Part shown: positions 12,190 through 20,739 of the stretch, piece by piece | Position numbering within the stretch: the first letter of the stretch is position 1 | Layout: every line of letters starts with the position of its first letter | NCBI GenBank assembly: GCA_030847615.1 | Contig: JAUMIR010000001.1 | Location: forward strand, 256,869,187 to 256,933,186 | Direction of reading: 5' to 3' | Source: Gambelia wislizenii | Lineage: Eukaryota; Chordata; Lepidosauria; Squamata; Crotaphytidae | DNA: 64,000 nt | The notes under the pieces: model-generated | Told to the model about the DNA's origin: nothing | The model's input: only the letters and a program-made list of their open reading frames with translations | Databases searched by the model: none | Translations under genes and position numbers: made by a program

Positions 12190-12312
12190 TAATCTGAACA
12201 TCCTGTAGTGTGAATAGGTAAGGTTACATTGACCTGAGATAAACATATGGGGGCCCCAAAATAAAGCACTGCAGGGGGCCCCAAAATTCCTTAAACCGTC
12301 CCTGCTCCCTAC

Positions 12313-12500
12313 TGATTTAACTGATTGGAGGCTGCTTTGGTGTTTTAAACTCAGTTTGCAGCAACTGAAGTAAGCTGAGGACAAAAGGGGGAAAGGGGAG
12401 CAGGAGAGAGAAGCTGGGACATTTTAAAAGCAGCTGAAAAAGTGGAATGACACAGGATTAATCAAGAATATACCTGCCAAATTGGGACTGTGGGAGGGGG
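12313..12500. repeat. Dispersed repeat carrying the empty site of the palindromic MITE
   Basis: The sequence 'ttaaactcagtttgcagcaactgaagtaagctgaggac ... gggacattttaaaagcagctga' matches 49385-49415 plus 49747-49850. At 49416 the 331-bp MITE interrupts this repeat after TAA; here TAA occurs once, with no insertion. Confidence 0.65.
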
Positions 12501-12805
12501 GTTATGCACTGCTTAAAATCCTTTTTAATATGTTTGCTGTAAAAACACACACACTTGAGTATACCCAGGAAGTATGTTCATCAAGTGTGGAGTTGCTCAA
12601 ACTGAATGTAAGGCACAAAAAATGCAGAACAGCAAGGTGGGGGAAAGAAACCACTCAGGATACTAACAAGGACATCATCATATCTTTGGGAAATGCTTAA
12701 TAGTTACATTTTAGCAGAATGTACTGACAATTTTCATTTTAGTTATACTGAGACATTTAGCAATTTATTTTTCAAAGTGTCAAAAAATATTAAAAGGGTA
12801 CAGAC

Positions 12806-12914
12806 CATCCATAAAAGCTTGTACAGCCTTGTTTACATTGTTATCAAATTGCTGGAGCACCAGCACTATTTCATTATTGCTTTTGTTGGGAACAACTGAC
12901 CGGACCGCATTGAT
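12806..12914 (-). CDS. SPATS2L: SPATS2L exon B, UBA-like core
   Basis: The 109-nt exon encodes 36 residues plus one base of a Gly codon, starting INAVRSVVPNKSNNEI and ending AVQAFMD(G). This is the most conserved block of the SPATS2/SPATS2L family, a small helical UBA-like fold. The acceptor is a clean pyrimidine tract followed by ACAG. The donor is GATG|GTCTGT, which departs from the GTRAGT consensus. The frame is open with no indel. Asn is found in NNVNKAV where I recall Asp in human SPATS2L. The exon lies between hAT copy 1 and the Gypsy element and is not itself repeat-derived. Confidence 0.92.
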
Positions 12915-13870
12915 CTGTAAAGAAAAGAGATGTACACAGGAGTCTTAATACACAGTAAAGGCCATGGCAAAATGGATAGGTTTGCTATAAACAGACAGAC
13001 AGATGAACAGATAAATACACACACATATACAAATGGGTTTCAAATTTGTAAGAACCTGTCTGTACAAAGTAGTGAGATTATCTTAACTAGAGATGTAACA
13101 TTATCAGAAATGTTGGAGCGGATGTGTGTGTAATTTTTCAGAAAAATTAAAAATGCAACATTAGCATCTTTACACATTGAAAGTCACTTTGTTACTTTAG
13201 GAACATCTAACATATTATTTATAAGGATCTGGCATAAAATTAGCATGTTTAGTATATTAAAAGTACAGTTCATTCAGACAATAATTATAAATTATTTTTT
13301 TATTTTTTATTTTTGTTATAACTGGAACTACATTTTCACGAATAATAAGGCACATCTGAACTGTAAGGAATCATTTTAGTTTTGCCAGTTTATTAGGAGC
13401 AGACAAAACAAACAAACAATAAAAACAAAAGAAACCATCAACATTAGTAAAATAAAGAAAATTATTCTCCATGGGGCCAAGTAGTTGTAAAGCATTCACT
13501 CCATAAAAAGAACAGAGAAAATGAAATCAAGATCAGGAATTGTAATGATCTAATACTTTTCATAGTATTACATAAAAGTCTTCCTGTTACATAGTTTTTA
13601 TAAATAATTTTGGGGGAGTAAATATATCAACACATTGTCTTAAACATTTTGTTCCTCATTTTCAAAGAAAATGTCCCATAATCAATTTGTTAAACATATT
13701 TCTGGGGGGGGCAGAGAAAAGCCTTGGGGGTATGGAAAGAAGCATTTTTCCATGAATTTTTCTGTTCTGGGGTGGACGAGAAGGCAGGCCTTTGCCTGTC
13801 TAGTCTTAACTACGATATCAGTGGAATCATATTCAAAACATGCAACTAACAAATCAACTTAACTCTGTTT
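12915..13870. other. AT-rich intron DNA without recognised features
   Basis: Low-complexity A/T-rich sequence. I see no repeat family, exon or conserved motif beyond short A and T runs. Confidence 0.4.
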
Positions 13871-14614
13871 CTTAAAGCAGGGATGGAACAAGTCTAACTC
13901 TTCAGATGGAACTCAAATAATGTTGGGATACTACTTAAATATTCAGTCTTCAATGGTTACAATGGCTGGAGCTGATGGGAAGTCTATTCCAACAACACCT
14001 GAGTGGAGCACATGTTCCTCACTCCTGCCTTAAAGCTTCTGGTGTACTTCTGATGTATTCCTTAGTGTTAATCTTAGCTGCAGTGCTCTTTTCTTGGTAA
14101 CAAGTGTCCCTTCTCTCCTCCCTGAAATTAGCCTTGACATTTCCATTTATTTGCATCCTGCGTGTTACTTGTTAAACCTTAAACGGTTTCCAGACAATGG
14201 TACACAACCACTGATGTTAAAATATTAAGGACACTGTGCCAGCCTGGTGGTGCTATTGACATTTCAATTTTGGTGGAGCAGCATTTTAATGCTGTATATT
14301 TTCAGCAAAATTAGACCCACCACAATTCCTGTTTCCCTGCTTGTTTTCAGCTGTGCAGATCCACTGGCCATTATGCCTCTCCTAACATGCTGAGTGAGGT
14401 GCAATCTGTCAGGATTAACAGGAGTCCACCTGGAAGACCTCTTCTAACTTGCAGAGACAATTTCTTCAGAACAGAAATTGGTAACCTACAGCCAACTCAG
14501 CTGATTCATCATTCCCTGGGGAAGCATGACAATTACCACCATAGAAGGCAAAAGTGGAAGGGCAAAGAATGGAGAGGTGGTACAAGTGGTATAAAATAAG
14601 GATAGATACCTGTA

Positions 14615-14701
14615 GGTGTTGCTGGGTTGCAACTCCCATCATCCTTCATCATTGGTTATGCTGACAAAGGCTAATGGGATCTGCAGCCCTACAACATCTG
14701 G
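14615..14701. repeat. Short palindromic MITE
   Basis: 'tgttgctgggttgcaactccca' pairs with 'tgggatctgcagccctacaaca' about 35 bp later. This resembles the common amniote-type hAT MITE 'tgttgctggactacaactcccatc'. A more decayed relative lies near 13885-14010. Confidence 0.5.
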
Positions 14702-14790
14702 ACTTTTCCATGTTGTTTTTTTCTGGGCTGTGAGGCTGCGTTCTGGAAGAGTTTGTTTCTGATGTTTTGCCTGCATCTGTGGCTGGCATC
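14702..14790. repeat. Repeat fused to the broken end of the Gypsy integrase
   Basis: 'ttctgggctgtgaggctgcgttctggaagagttt...ttttgcctgcatctgtggctggcat' is nearly identical to 35715-35790. It abuts the Gypsy reading frame at about 14795, marking where the LTR element was truncated. Confidence 0.65.
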
Positions 14791-14794
14791 TATT

Positions 14795-15393
14795 CAGCCA
14801 GACCAAATCCCCCACCTGCAAAGGAGGACCTTCCTGACGACGACGATCCGTGCCCCGCTTATATGCCTCCTTGGCCACCTCAAGCTGTTCTTGTAGCAAG
14901 GACTGAGCGGCCTGGAGTTCCTGGAGCCACTGGTCTGCCGCAGGGACTGCCGAGCCAGGGGCCACAGCCGGAAATCCCCATGGATGGTAGCCGCCGGTGG
15001 CAAAGAAGGGCGTCTGCTGGGTTGAGGCACGCACAGAGTTGTTGTAGGCTAACTCGGCCAACGGCAGCAGGTCGACCCAGTTCTCCTGCCCCAAACCTGG
15101 CGGTAACTGGAGTAACAGTGGAGGTACTGCTCCAGCGTCCCATTCGTGCGTTCTGACTGGCCATCAGACTCAGGATGGTGCGCTGAGGACAGGTGAGGTG
15201 CGATGTCCAGGAGCCACAGCAGACTAGTCCAGAACCGGGCCGTAAACTGGGCTCCTTGATCAGAGACTACTCCCTCAGGAAGGGCATGGAGCCGGAAGAT
15301 GTGCTGTACAAACATCTGGGCCGTCTCCTTTGCCGTGGGGAGGCCAGTGCAAGGTACGAAGTGAGCCATCTTGGAGAACAGGTCTACCACCAC
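14795..15393 (-). pseudogene. Gypsy integrase core and C-terminal part, frameshifted
   Basis: After the frameshift near 15390, the frame at 15393 gives VVDLFSKMAHFVP, VSDQGAQF and HPESDGQSERTNGTLEQ, so the second Asp and the Glu of the DDE triad are present. A second shift near 15090 leads to LPLAELAYNNSVR and then PLQVGDLVWLNR, after which the sequence becomes an unrelated repeat at about 14795. The chromodomain or equivalent C terminus is missing. Confidence 0.85.
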
Positions 15394-17790
15394 AGCCTGC
15401 AGAAGGGGGAAGGTCCGTGATAAAGTCCATCGAGATGAGTTTCCAGGGTCCTGAAGGCGTCAGCAGAGGCAGCAGTAAGCCCGCAGGTCGCCCCGGATGA
15501 TCCTTAGCATGGCGACACACAGGGCAAGCGTCCACATACTGGGCCACCTCCGCACGGACCCGAGGCCACCAAAACTGCTGGGTGAGGAGGTGCAGGGTCT
15601 TGCAAAATCCAAAGTGCCCTGCCGTTTTGGCATCATGGCACAACCATAGGACCGCCTCCCGACATGGGCCTGCTGGTACATAAAGGCGGCCGCGGTGGTA
15701 GAGCAGGCCGTCTTGGAACTCAAAAGGAGAGGCATCCCCCTCCGCCGAATGCTGGGTCATAAATGGGTCCTGGCTATGGAGGTCACGAATCTGGTCCAGC
15801 AGGGTAGCCTCCCTCGGGGCAGCAGCAAAATTTTCTGGGCGCAGAATGGTGGACCGAAGCTCCCCCTCTGGTTCCGTGGCGTACTCTGGCTTCCGGGAGA
15901 GAGCGACGGCCTGCCGATTCTGGGCCCGAGGAACATAATGGAGCTGGAAATTGAAGCACCCAAAAAACAGGGACCACCGCTTCTGCCTCTGGGACAACTT
16001 CCGGGCCATCTGGAGATGCTCCAAGTTCCTGTGGTCGGTGTGGACCCGGATGGGATGAGCTGCCCCCTCCAACAGATGCCGCCACGTGTCAAAGGCGGCC
16101 TTAATTGCCAACAGCTCTTTCTCCCTAATGGTGTAGTTGCGTTCAGGAGAAGACAGCTGACGGGAATAAAAGGCGCAAGGCAACAGGCAACCCTCGGGCC
16201 CCGCGGGCTGAAGCAGCACAGCCCCAATTGCCACATCCGAGGCGTCTGCCTCCACCACAAACGGTGTTCGTGGATCAGGGTGCTGCAAGATTGGGGCCGA
16301 CGTGAACTTCTCCTTTAGGACCTCAAATGACTTCTGGGTCGCAGGCGTCCACTGAAAGCGGGTCTTCCCCCGCAGCAGTTGGGAAAGAGGGCTCGCCAGG
16401 GCTGCATAATCTGCGATGAATTTTCTGTAGAAGTTGGCGAACCCCAGGAACCGCTGGACATCCTTCCGGCAGCGAGGAGTTTGCCATGATAACACCGCCT
16501 CCACCTTGGAATTGTCCATGGCCACCCCCTGAGCGGAGACTCGGTAGCCCAGGAAGTCCACCTCCCGGAGGTCAAAGGCACACTTTTCCAACTTGGCATA
16601 GAGGCGGTGTTCCCGAAGACGCTGAAGGACGGCCCGAACATGGGCATCATGGGCAGCCTGGCTGGGAGAATAAATCAAAAAGTCATCCAGGTAGATGATC
16701 ACAAAGCGATCTAGATAGTCCCGGAAGATATCGTTGACGAAGAGCTGGAAGATGGCTGGGGCATTACAGAGGCCAAATGGCATGACGGTGTACTCATAAT
16801 GTCCATACCTCGTCTGGAAGGCCGTCTTCCACTCGTCCCCGGCCCTGATCCTCACCAAGTTGTAGGCCTCTCTGAGGTCCAACTTAGTGAAGACCTTGGC
16901 ATGGCGGAGCCGCTCCAGCAGTTTTGGGATCAGCGGCAAGGGGTACCGGTTCCTGATGGTGATCCGATTAAGGGCGTGGTAGTCATTGCAGAGACGTAAC
17001 TCCCCACACTTTTCCCACACAAACAACACAGGGGCGCCTGCAGGAGACTCCGAAGGGCGAATAAACCCCTTCTTGAGGTTCTTTTCCAAGAAATCCCTCA
17101 GAGCCGCCAGTTCAGGCTCTGAGAGGGAGTAGAGGCATCCCGCTGGGATCGGGGCCCCAGGTATTAAGTCAATGGCACAGTCATACGGTCTGTGTGGCGG
17201 GAGCCGATCCGCCTCCTTCTTGTCAAAGACATTGGCAAAATCCCAGTATTTCTCGGGCAGCATCATTGAGCACTCCTTGGCGTCTGTTGCCATGGCCACC
17301 GGGATCTGCTCTGGCCAACAGTGCTCCTGGCAAAACTCGGAGGCGAACAAAACCTCCCGCCGGGCCCACGAGATGTATGGATCATGCTTGGAGAGCCAGG
17401 GCATCCCTAGGACCAAAGGGAAGTGAGGCACCTCGGCCAACAGGAACTGGATCTCCTCGACGTGGCCCTGGATCTCCAAATGAAGCAACGGGGTCTGGTG
17501 AGTTACAGGACCGGACCACAGGAGCCACCCATCGATAGTCTCTACGGGTCTAGGCTCAGCTAGGGCCTCCAGTGGTATCTGATGACTGGTGGCAAATCCT
17601 AAGTCCTTGAAATTGTTGGAGGCTCCCGAGTCTATCATGGCTCCCAGGGGGACAAGCTCCATGGAAGGCAGTCTAAGGTTAGCCGCCACCAACAACAGGA
17701 CTTTGCTGCAGGTCATGCTGGGGTTAACAGGTTCCGAGGATGTTCCCAGGTGGTGAACCTGCTCTACACCTGGGACTGCCTGTTTCCCGG
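15275..17790 (-). pseudogene. pol: Gypsy pol: protease, RT, RNase H, N-terminal integrase
   Basis: This frame is entered from gag by -1 slippage at 17782-17788 and stays open for more than 800 codons. In order: protease with IDSGAS; RT with LDLREAYN, FGLCNAPA and YLDD; RNase H with VEADAS and the HTDH region; integrase zinc domain with H-GH and CPVCRHAK; then the first catalytic Asp in SMDFITDLP. The integrase reading then jumps frame near 15390. Protease, RT and RNase H look intact, unusual for an old copy. Products would act in virus-like particles in the cytoplasm. Confidence 0.9.
17728..17788 (-). promoter_or_regulatory. Gypsy gag-pol -1 ribosomal frameshift signal with H-type pseudoknot
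   Basis: The heptamer G GGA AAC (17788-17782) is in the gag frame (CCG GGA AAC) and fits X XXY YYZ. A 6-nt spacer follows. Stem 1 is TCCCAGGTG (17775-17767) paired with CACCTGGGA (17752-17744), 9 bp. In its loop CAGGTTC (17761-17755) pairs with GAACCTG (17734-17728), 7 bp, making stem 2. Loops are 5, 2 and 9 nt. Slipping back one base puts ribosomes exactly into the pol frame. PEG10 and Sushi-type elements are known to use GGGAAAC; use here is inferred from sequence. Confidence 0.85.
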
Positions 17791-18651
17791 CAGCGGTGCT
17801 CGGTGTCCCTTGGCTGGGCACTTTCTGGCAAAATGCCCTGAGAGACCATAGTACAGGCAGAGCCCCTCTCTCCTCCTTTGTTCCTTCTCAGCCGCAGAGA
17901 GCCGCGGCCGCGCTCCTCCCAGCTGCATTGGTTCTTCTGCAGGTGGGGCAGCCATAGGGGTAGTTGCCGGTGTCTGGGGTGCAAACACTGGGGAAGAGGG
18001 CGGGTTGGAACGCCTGGCCTGCCTGCGAGCTGAGAGGCAGCAGTCTATGCGTGTTGCTTGGGTTATCAAGGCAGTTAAGGTGTCTGGAGGCTCTGAGCGG
18101 GCCAGCTCATCCAAAATGGGGTCTGCCAACCCCCAGCGAAACTAAGCCTGCAAGGCACTCTGGTTCCAGGTCAGGTCCTGGGCTATGAGACGGAAGGCGG
18201 TGGCATATTCAACCACAGAGCCTTTGCCTTGCTGGAGGGTCTTAATCTGGTGCTCAGCAGTTTCAGTTTTTACAGGATCACCCCAGGTAGCTCTCATTTC
18301 TTGCAGGAAATCCTGCAAGCTGTTGAGGACTGGACTATCCTCATTCAGATAGGGAGTAGCCCATTTACTTGAAGGACCAGCTAACAGACTGATAATGAAG
18401 GCCACTTTGTGAGCGTCCGTGGGGAAATCAGCTCCTCTGATTTTGAAGTGCAGCTTGCAGTTTGCTATAAAACTGTCCAATAATGCTCTCTCACCAGAAA
18501 ACTTTTCAGGTAAAGCAATGATAGATTTCCCCCGTGGCTGGGGTGGCGGTTGGTTCTGTAGTGCAGCCAAGCCTTGAGTTAATTGTGCCAGCTGGGCTGC
18601 TAATTGCTGGTTTTGGGATAACAGTTCCTGAATCACAGCAGACTCGGCCAT
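17764..18651 (-). pseudogene. gag: Gypsy gag, one in-frame stop and a damaged zinc knuckle
   Basis: The start at 18651 gives MAESAVIQELLSQNQQLAAQ, a Gln-rich coiled-coil-like N terminus, then a capsid-like region (LPEKFSGERALLDSF, GPSSKWATPY). A TAG at about 18139-18141 follows QSALQA; beyond it the same frame continues FRWGLADPI, so this is probably a CAG-to-TAG change. The nucleocapsid motif near the end reads CLYYGLSGHFARKC: the second Cys of CX2CX4HX4C is Tyr, so zinc binding is probably lost. The frame ends after GNRQSQV, just past the frameshift site. About 295 codons in all. Confidence 0.85.
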
Positions 18652-18652
18652 C

Positions 18653-18716
18653 TTATCAGCTTAATTAAGGGGTTTTCAGGCAGTTCTGTCGAGAAGCCAA
18701 CTGAAAAGCTGATAAG
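18653..18716. promoter_or_regulatory. Hairpin in the Gypsy leader next to the gag start
   Basis: TTATCAGCTT near 18653 pairs with AAGCTGATAA near 18716, a 10-bp stem directly upstream of the gag ATG on the minus strand. It could be a packaging or priming structure; that role is inference. Confidence 0.4.
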
Positions 18717-18760
18717 GAGCCTGGCTCGGCAACAACCCAGTTGAAAAGCACAGTACCTGG

Positions 18761-19286
18761 TGTTGTCAGTAGCAGTCCTACAGGGTCAGAAGTACACACA
18801 GAGAGAGAGTGCAGGATGAAGAGGCAGTCCAAGGTCAAAAGGGTTCCGGCAGGTGGGTCAACGAAGGCAGTCCAAGGTCAAGATATCCAAAGTCTCAAAA
18901 TAGCAAGGTTCCAGAAGAGTCACAGGCAGAGGGTTCCTCCAGGTAACGCAGACTGCCTGAAATAAGGAACTCAGCCTCCCCCAGCTGCTTATGTTGGCCC
19001 AGTTCCCACTCCCAGCTGCGGGGTGATTGATGACCTTCTGTCTCTTAATCTCTGAGAACAACAAAGCCACGCCTTCTCTGCTCTCCTTTGGCTAAAGGTA
19101 GGTACCTACTCTTCTACCTCTTGCTCTTGCTCCGTTATGTCTCCCAGGCTTGGACCCTGAGCTGGGGGAGGGCTAGGCTGCTGAGCCCTGGGTTCTTCAG
19201 GGCTAGACTCAGACTCAGCCAGCTCTTCTGCAACTGGCTCAGCCTCCTCGCCTTCTGAGTCCTCAGAGTCCTGGCTGACCATGACA
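18761..19286 (-). repeat. Proposed 5' LTR of the Gypsy element
   Basis: Read on the minus strand the block would start TGTCATGG (19286) and end GACAACA (18761), about 526 bp, with TG...CA ends. It holds a duplicated 'ggcagtccaaggtcaa' motif. With no 3' LTR in the window the limits cannot be verified, and no convincing tRNA primer-binding site follows the proposed end. Its first part holds a 58-codon acidic frame (19282-19106, MVSQDSEDSEGEEAEP...). Confidence 0.45.
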
Positions 19287-19289
19287 GGG

Positions 19290-19533
19290 AGAAAGGAGAT
19301 GAGCTCACCTCCTCCCTCCCTCAGCCGCCCACCCCCTACCAGCTCCGCAACACCACCGGACCCCCCTGCCATGGAGAAGGGAGAAAGGAGGCAAGCACAC
19401 CACCTCCCTCCCTCCCCCACCCCCACCAGCTCCAACACGCCACTGGAACCCTCCTGGGGAAGGGAGGAGGGAGGCGAGCTCGCAGTCGCCATCCATGGAT
19501 AATTGAATTAGCGGATGTAGGGGTGCTACTGTA
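19290..19533. repeat. GC-rich repeat ending in a Tigger-type terminus
   Basis: Two diverged copies of a block 'gagctcacctcctccctccctc...ccaccgga/ccactgga' are followed by 'gcggatgtaggggtgctactgta', a Tigger-like right end. No matching left end was found nearby; the Gypsy element adjoins it. Confidence 0.45.
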
Positions 19534-19539
19534 CATGTG

Positions 19540-20677
19540 TCAATCAGCTTATCAATACAAACATGTTACTACCCAACTACTGTTTGTTAATTGTAAAGGT
19601 TACTTCCTGTATTTTTTGCAGTTCAGTTCTCTCTCACTGCACTGGCTACATACCTAACAACATACCCACCTAAATACGTCTATAATAACATGCCAACTGA
19701 AGCAATACTGCATGCATCATTCTTGGTTTGCTGAGACTAATACAACTCCTCTGGAAATTCTTTTCTTATTAATGTTTTTCACAGGGGCAAAAATGTCCAT
19801 CTTTTCAGGATATGAACATTTATTTCAAATTAATGGCATTTATTAAAACAGCTAAGTGTGCTTTAATAATTCTGAAATAATGAAAGGGTGAAACTAGTCA
19901 TTGCAGCTGAAAGCCCACTTGTCAGTGTGAATGTGGATACATTTTTATAGGAGTTACACTGCAAGCTCCAGAAATTTAAAGCATTTTGCACTAGAAATGA
20001 ATGTCAGTAAGCCATAAGTTCAATTTGCAAGCCACTTTCTGCATCTCTGAAAGAAATCTATAGAGCATGGATTGAAAATTCAAAATTGTTAGTGGATTGT
20101 TTTAAATATAATTTATGCTGAAACCCATTTACCTAAGAATAACTACATTCCAAGGTCATTCCATTTCCCCTGCACTCTCCATTCTGTTTTACAAATATAG
20201 AACACCATTCACTATGGTTCATATTAACTCAGTTATTAGTAAGACACACAATGTAGGAAAAGTACTGTCTGGGATAAAAATGTTTGAGTGCTGAAGATAA
20301 AAAGTTCATGGACACTGATTCAGAAAATACTTGAATGATACGTGATGTAGATGACAAGTATGTGTCTTGGGTTTTCCCTTCAAGACAATCCAGGCTTTTA
20401 AAACAGGCTTGGGCCATAAAAGGGGAAAGCATATTGAGTTAGCTATTGATAACTGAGAACAATTACTGTTGCCAAACAGCAATGTTAAGGAATTACTTTG
20501 CTGAGGCAGGAAAGAAGAGTAGAGTTGCAACTTCTCAACTAGCCCAGTGATGACTGACAAGACTAGGGGGAGCTGGCTGAATATTTCATCTTCTGCAATA
20601 AGGCAACAGTATTAAATATCTGAACAATCTGGATGAATGTGTTGTGTCTATAGTATAGCAAGATAATCAGATCATAC
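19540..20677. other. AT-rich intron DNA without recognised features
   Basis: No repeat family or exon-like signal was recognised between the Tigger-type end and SPATS2L exon A. Confidence 0.4.
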
Positions 20678-20739
20678 CTTTTCCTTGATATTTACTTGTG
20701 AGCTGATTTCTGCCATCTCCAATCTGAAGTGATTAAGAG
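20678..20739 (-). CDS. SPATS2L: SPATS2L first coding exon (exon A) with start codon
   Basis: This 62-nt exon has 23 nt of 5' UTR (20717-20739) and 39 nt of coding sequence (20678-20716) giving MAEISSQVNIKEK. The acceptor is strong: a pyrimidine-rich tract at 20740-20769 ending in GCAG. The donor is AAG|GTATGA. The start ATG at 20716-20714 has G at -3 and G at +4. The human paralogue begins, from memory, with a similar 13-residue leader that also ends in VNVKEK, which supports both the start and the phase-0 exon end. Because there is an acceptor upstream of the ATG, at least one non-coding exon must lie at higher coordinates. Confidence 0.88.

Larger units (their letters stand above)
9934..12304 (-). 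mobile_element. hAT-like non-autonomous transposon, copy 1 (2371 bp), with nested cargo
   Basis: Begins CAGGGCCGGTTTAA and ends TTAAACCGTCCCTG. The 8-bp duplication CTCCCTAC is perfect (9926-9933 and 12305-12312), diagnostic of hAT integration. Inside are a CTTT/CCCTT tract, a MIR-like SINE, a CR1 fragment and a complete Tigger MITE. The same contents occur in the same order, inverted, in copy 2 (25416-28131). There is no transposase frame, so it must have been mobilised in trans. Confidence 0.85.
14795..19286 (-). mobile_element. Ty3/Gypsy (Sushi-type) retrotransposon, 3'-truncated
   Basis: Order on the minus strand: proposed 5' LTR (18761-19286), leader, gag (18651 to about 17770), -1 frameshift signal (17728-17788), pol with protease, RT, RNase H and integrase to about 14795. 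The integrase C terminus, 3' UTR and 3' LTR are absent; the frame ends in an unrelated repeat. Gag and pol resemble the Sushi-ichi lineage, to which PEG10 and the RTL genes are related. It lies in the SPATS2L intron in the sense orientation. Lesions: one stop in gag, a lost zinc-knuckle Cys and two frameshifts in integrase. Confidence 0.88.
1..20739 (-). other. SPATS2L: SPATS2L gene, 5' coding part (three exons and two introns visible)
   Basis: Three short minus-strand exons, each bounded by AG and GT, join in phase: A (20678-20739) ends in phase 0, B (12806-12914) starts in phase 0 and ends after one base of a Gly codon, and C (3192-3241) supplies the other two bases. The 66 residues match my recollection of the SPATS2L N terminus better than SPATS2: a short leader ending in VNIKEK, then a UBA-like core, then a KEWNMTGKKK stretch. 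The family protein is a roughly 550-residue nucleolar and stress-granule protein (SGNP). The next exon, a Lys/Arg-rich segment in the family, was not found in 1-3191, so the gene continues left of the window. The promoter and upstream UTR exons are not identified. Introns are packed with repeats. Confidence 0.88.
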
